Source: a virus. From it: a stretch of 23,050 nt of DNA. The translations under genes and the position numbers were made by a program. Numbering within the stretch: the stretch's first letter is position 1; each line of letters opens with the position of its first letter. This document shows, one piece after another, positions 20,203 to 23,050 of the stretch. The stretch covers positions 1-23,050 of the IMG/VR virus record IMGVR_UViG_3300045284_000275; one strand, given 5' to 3'. The notes under the pieces are model-generated. The model saw only the letters and a program-made list of their open reading frames with translations. It searched no databases and was not told the origin of the DNA.

Positions 20203-21495
20203 ATGAAGTGGATGAATCAATTTATTCAGTCCCCAGATGGTTTATACCATGCACTGGTGGAATCTCAGGTACAAGCATTAGAATTAGAACGAGTGATTCC
20301 CAAGGTTAGAGTTTTATTCGAAAGGGACGATAAGTTCTATGCTAATATCAAAAAGCGCGATGTTGAAAAAATTAGCAATAGACAGATGCGAGTTCCTCTT
20401 GAATTAAGACCTGGTGGAAGTTTCCAGTATTTTAATGCTGATGGTGGTGATTTAGGACGTGGTGGTGGCCCGACTTTTGATAAGGCTGTTTTAACTTCTG
20501 TATTCATGTCAGAGAATATTGAATACACTAAGTTAAGTCAGTGGGCCACTGATGATGAGAGAAAGGCCATTGTCAATTCTGTTCGTCGTTTAACTGCTAC
20601 AGCATTAGATGAATTGCGCAGGCAGTTAGATGCACAGATGATGCAGGATGGTTCTGGAACAATTGGTGTTGTTACTACAGATACTCCTGCTGGTGGTAGT
20701 AACGTAATTGTTTGTACAACTGATGGATTTGGTGTTCGCTTAATGCGATTCGGCCAAACTATTCAGATTTATGATACTACACTTGCTACATTAAAGGGAA
20801 GTGGAGTTATCACTCAGTGGGACGTTGAGAACAAGACTATCACAGTTACACCACAGATTGCTGGTGTTGGTGCTGGTGATAAGATTGTAACCAATGGTAT
20901 CACTGCTCCAGCTAGTTTGCCAGGATTATTTGGTGTTCCTTATCATGATTCTAATGCATCTACTGGAACATGGCTTGGCTTCAGTAGGTCAGCAACGCCA
21001 GAAATTCGTGCAAATCGTGTTAATGCGGCTTCTGCTGCATTGTCACTTCCATTGCCAAGACTTGCAATTAACAAGATTGGAAATCGTACTGGATTAGATA
21101 ATAATTTCAGTCCGAAAGCATGGATGCATCCCGCTCAGAAACAAGCATATGAAAACATTGGTCAGTTAGTATCTGTTATTTATAAGGATGCTAAGGAACA
21201 AGGTTTGGATATGTATTTTGATAGGATGCAGATGGCTGGTGCTCCTGTCAAAGAATCTTTCAATTGGGATAAGACACGAATTGACTTCGTTTCTGATGAA
21301 ATTTGGGGACGTGGTGAGATTCTTCCTATTGGTTTCTACAAGACTGATGGAAGGTCTATTTTCGAGATTCGTGGTGCATCTGGTGGTGTGGCAACTGCTG
21401 ATATTTTCTATATGGTTGTGGGTATGCAGACATTCGTGTCGAATCCTGCTGCGTGCAGCTATATTGATACATTAGCAGTTCCATCGGGGTACTAA
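20203..21495 (+). CDS. Major capsid protein, HK97-fold type
   Basis: GGAG eight bases before ATG 20203 gives a good start. The 430-aa protein has the layout of phage major capsid proteins: N-terminal arm, E-loop with PLELRPGGSFQYFNADGGD, spine helix ALDELRRQLDAQMM, a P-domain, and an A-domain with SVIYKDAKEQGLDMYFD and ILPIGFYKTDGRSIFEIRG. It follows a scaffold-like gene and precedes two decoration-like genes. No maturation protease was recognised between the portal and this gene, so maturation may not need cleavage. Confidence 0.85.
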   Translation: MKWMNQFIQSPDGLYHALVESQVQALELERVIPKVRVLFERDDKFYANIKKRDVEKISNRQMRVPLELRPGGSFQYFNADGGDLGRGGGPTFDKAVLTSVFMSENIEYTKLSQWATDDERKAIVNSVRRLTATALDELRRQLDAQMMQDGSGTIGVVTTDTPAGGSNVIVCTTDGFGVRLMRFGQTIQIYDTTLATLKGSGVITQWDVENKTITVTPQIAGVGAGDKIVTNGITAPASLPGLFGVPYHDSNASTGTWLGFSRSATPEIRANRVNAASAALSLPLPRLAINKIGNRTGLDNNFSPKAWMHPAQKQAYENIGQLVSVIYKDAKEQGLDMYFDRMQMAGAPVKESFNWDKTRIDFVSDEIWGRGEILPIGFYKTDGRSIFEIRGASGGVATADIFYMVVGMQTFVSNPAACSYIDTLAVPSGY

Positions 21496-21499
21496 TGTT

Positions 21500-21820
21500 A
21501 TGGGAAATAACCCAGCATTAAGCGCGCAAGGTGGATTCGATAATATTAACGTAGTATTTCCTGGTGCAGATGTAATTGCAGCAGCGGCAACTATTACTCC
21601 TAAGAGACTTTTAACAAGAATCACAGGAACAGTGCCAATTGCTACAATTACACCACCTAACAACTATTTCAATGGCCCATTGTATTTGTATACATCGAGT
21701 GCATCGGTGTTTACTACAGTTACAACTGGTAACATTGCAGTAGCTGTAACTGCTACCGTAAACAAGGCAATGGCCATGATTTACGATCCTAGCATTTCTA
21801 AGTGGCAACCTTTGTTTTAG
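21500..21820 (+). CDS. Decoration-like protein, copy 1
   Basis: This 106-aa protein begins at ATG 21500; an ATG at 21495 is in a different frame. It is beta-rich and low in charge, with LLTRITGTVPIATITPPNNY, VTTGNIAVAVTATVNKAMAM and a WQPLF end. It shares with the next gene the order TITP/IAPT, ITGTVPIATITPP, TTGNIA and MxMxYDP-like ends, so the two are paralogs. Its place immediately behind the capsid gene suggests a head decoration or fibre-base protein. No strong ribosome binding site is visible. Confidence 0.75.
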   Translation: MGNNPALSAQGGFDNINVVFPGADVIAAAATITPKRLLTRITGTVPIATITPPNNYFNGPLYLYTSSASVFTTVTTGNIAVAVTATVNKAMAMIYDPSISKWQPLF

Positions 21821-21830
21821 GAGAAAATGA

Positions 21831-22139
21831 ATGTCAGACTTACAGCAAGCAGATATTGATACTGTTGCAAGTAGTGTTCAACTTGCGCCAGCCACTATTG
21901 CATCATCGGCTGTAATTGCGCCGACAACATTCCTGAGTTTTATTTCAGGAAGTGTTCCATTGGCAACAATTACACCGCCAGTATCGGGTGCGCATCTTTT
22001 GGCATTTGTATTCACTAGTGCTTCACCAGGTGTTACAGCGACAACTGGTAACATTGCTATTGCAACAACTACAGTTCTTAGTAAGATGTTGCTAATGGCT
22101 TGGAGTCCGACTACTAACAAATATTATCCGAGTTATTAG
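21831..22139 (+). CDS. Decoration-like protein, copy 2
   Basis: GGAG precedes ATG 21831. The 102-aa protein is clearly related to its neighbour: FLSFISGSVPLATITPPVSG, ATTGNIAIATTTVLSKMLLM and the end NKYYPSY. The final KYYPSY or KWYPSY element is common in small beta-structured virion proteins of uncultured phages. A tandem pair is consistent with duplication and divergence to decorate different capsid sites, or to give a heteromer. Confidence 0.78.
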   Translation: MSDLQQADIDTVASSVQLAPATIASSAVIAPTTFLSFISGSVPLATITPPVSGAHLLAFVFTSASPGVTATTGNIAIATTTVLSKMLLMAWSPTTNKYYPSY

Positions 22140-22142
22140 GGA

Positions 22143-22232
22143 ATTGGGTGATGCTAATTTCTATGTTAGATAATCCTGTTTAACATAGTAAATAAATAAC
22201 CTGCCCAAGGTTAGCATCACCCAATATTTTTT
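22143..22232 (+). promoter_or_regulatory. Three-way-junction-like RNA element with U-tract
   Basis: ATTGGGTGATGCTAA (22143-22157) and TTAGCATCACCCAAT (22211-22225) are a perfect 15-bp inverted pair. Between them are CTATGTTA/TAACATAG (22161-22188, 12-base loop) and TAACCT/AGGTTA (22197-22213, 5-base loop). The last hairpin shares three bases with the outer stem, so RNA can form a three-way junction or swap pairings. Six T follow (22227-22232), then the ribosome binding site of the next gene. It may be a terminator, an attenuator or an RNA stability element after the capsid genes. Confidence 0.7.
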
Positions 22233-22246
22233 GAGGAAGGAATAAA

Positions 22247-22654
22247 ATGACTGAACCCGTTGTTACTGGACAAGTTACACATACTAATGCACCAGTTGTT
22301 TCTTCAGTTGCACCAGTTACCACAACTGAATCAGCAGAAGAAAAGGCATTAAAGGATGCAGAAGCAAAAGTAGAAAAGGCAAAAGCTGATTTAGTAGTAG
22401 CAGAACAAAAGAAGAAGGATGAAGCGGCTAAAAAGAAGTTAGTTGAAGATGAGAAAAAGGAAAAGGAACGTGTAGTAAACGAAAAGAAGGCTAAGGAAGA
22501 TTTTGAAAAGGCAAAATTAGAATTAGCTAAGGAAAAGGAAGAAACTCACGATAAGATTGTAGCAATTCTTCGATTACATGATAACAAGGAATCAGAAATT
22601 CCTTCAAATCATGAATATTGGAGTTTGCTAAATAAGTATCGTGGGATGAGGTAA
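22247..22654 (+). CDS. 135-aa coiled-coil protein with conserved C-terminus
   Basis: GAGGAAGG lies before ATG 22247. After a Thr/Val-rich start (~1-28), residues ~29-95 are a very charged Lys/Glu/Ala helix, a long coiled coil. The C-terminal 35 residues form a distinct motif (DKIVAILRLHDNKESEIPSN, HEYWSLLNKYRGM) seen to me in similar small proteins near capsid genes of uncultured phages. It is downstream of the RNA element, so its expression may be reduced relative to the capsid genes. Role unknown. Confidence 0.75.
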   Translation: MTEPVVTGQVTHTNAPVVSSVAPVTTTESAEEKALKDAEAKVEKAKADLVVAEQKKKDEAAKKKLVEDEKKEKERVVNEKKAKEDFEKAKLELAKEKEETHDKIVAILRLHDNKESEIPSNHEYWSLLNKYRGMR

Positions 22655-22694
22655 TCTAACAAGGGGATGCGCATCTTACACGCATGAGACAAAA

Positions 22695-23050
22695 ATGGAA
22701 CCATTAAACGAAATTAATCAACGTTTAGTAGATTACTTTGGAAAGGATATCATAACTAACTTACCAATTTGGCGAATTGTGTGGTCACATGATCAATTTG
22801 AAAAAGTTTTAAGAAATGTAACTGAAACTGGTATCGAATTACTTGAACCAATGATGATGGAAGTTCCTAAATACCGCTCTTATATTCATAATAAATGGAT
22901 TCTAGAACGTCTTGTAATAGTTCCTGAGCAACAACAGAAAGAATTAGAAACAGCAATTAGTTATGAACCAATTTTCGTATTTGAAACTGGTGAAGGTCAA
23001 TTTTTACCATATAAATGGGAAGCTGCTAAATTCGTGATTGATTCAGTTTA
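22695..23050 (+). CDS. Start of a virion-module gene, cut by the right end
   Basis: The frame is open from ATG 22695 to the window edge (118 codons). The protein begins MEPLNEINQRLVDYFGKDII, with IWRIVWSHDQFEKVL and a helical, aromatic-rich continuation that includes IHNKWILERLVIVPEQQ and FETGEGQFLPYKWEAAKFVI. This is a conserved pattern in head-module genes of uncultured phages with no named role. The ribosome binding site (GAGAC) is weak. Too incomplete for a function. Confidence 0.75.
   Translation, partial: MEPLNEINQRLVDYFGKDIITNLPIWRIVWSHDQFEKVLRNVTETGIELLEPMMMEVPKYRSYIHNKWILERLVIVPEQQQKELETAISYEPIFVFETGEGQFLPYKWEAAKFVIDSV

Noticed and set aside
1-23050. CRISPR array, IS element, integrase, attachment site
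   Set aside because: No regularly spaced direct repeats, no transposase or integrase motifs and no flanking direct repeats were found.

Overview
The window reads as part of the genome of a tailed double-stranded DNA bacteriophage (Caudoviricetes). It carries a terminase large subunit, a portal protein, a scaffold-like protein and an HK97-type major capsid protein in the usual order. No bacterial housekeeping gene, tRNA, insertion sequence, integrase or CRISPR array was seen. The DNA is AT-rich (about 35% GC by eye), genes are packed with 1-14 base overlaps, and most small genes look like phage accessory genes. The host cannot be named. Secretion signals and a lipoprotein-like N-terminus suggest a bacterium with ordinary Sec export, and sigma70-like promoters fit. 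The genome runs off both ends of the window.

Left arm, 1-7575, minus strand: one long leftward operon of about 23 mostly tiny genes, driven by a good sigma70-type promoter at 7654-7682. It encodes an unusual run of Cys-rich, probably zinc-binding small proteins, then a fused SprT-like metallopeptidase/SNF2-type helicase (2974-5028), and later a Cas4/RecB-like PD-(D/E)XK nuclease with a probable Fe-S cluster (387-1337). This looks like an early, DNA-metabolism module. The genes are coupled through ATGA, TAATG or 8-base overlaps. The chain breaks at only three places longer than 3 bases, and each break holds an inverted repeat.

Centre, 7576-8928: a divergent control region with an A18 tract and left- and rightward promoters sharing the string TATGCTAGACT. 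It is followed by a solitary, more GC-rich gene (7997-8338) with its own promoter and a strong bidirectional terminator (8351-8391). A small zinc-finger gene on the minus strand (8395-8616) converges on the same terminator. A second control region (8617-8928) precedes the structural arm.

Right arm, 8929-23050, plus strand: TerS-like protein, a secreted or structural fibre-like protein, a second signal-peptide protein, three small membrane proteins (lysis candidates), a probable TIM-barrel enzyme with an N-terminal beta-sandwich, a glycosyltransferase, TerL, several small conserved phage proteins, portal (with an inserted zinc ribbon), scaffold, major capsid protein, a tandem pair of decoration-like proteins, a three-way-junction-like RNA element with a U-tract, a coiled-coil protein and the start of a further virion-module gene. 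The layout is packaging, then head assembly, with cell-surface and host-interaction genes placed before TerL.

The most interesting items are the SprT-SNF2 fusion embedded in a zinc-finger-rich operon, the 22143-22232 RNA element, the isolated GC-rich gene at 7997, the duplicated GCGAAGC mini-hairpin placed before two starts, and a strong excess of GCGCG/CGCGC in AT-rich DNA.
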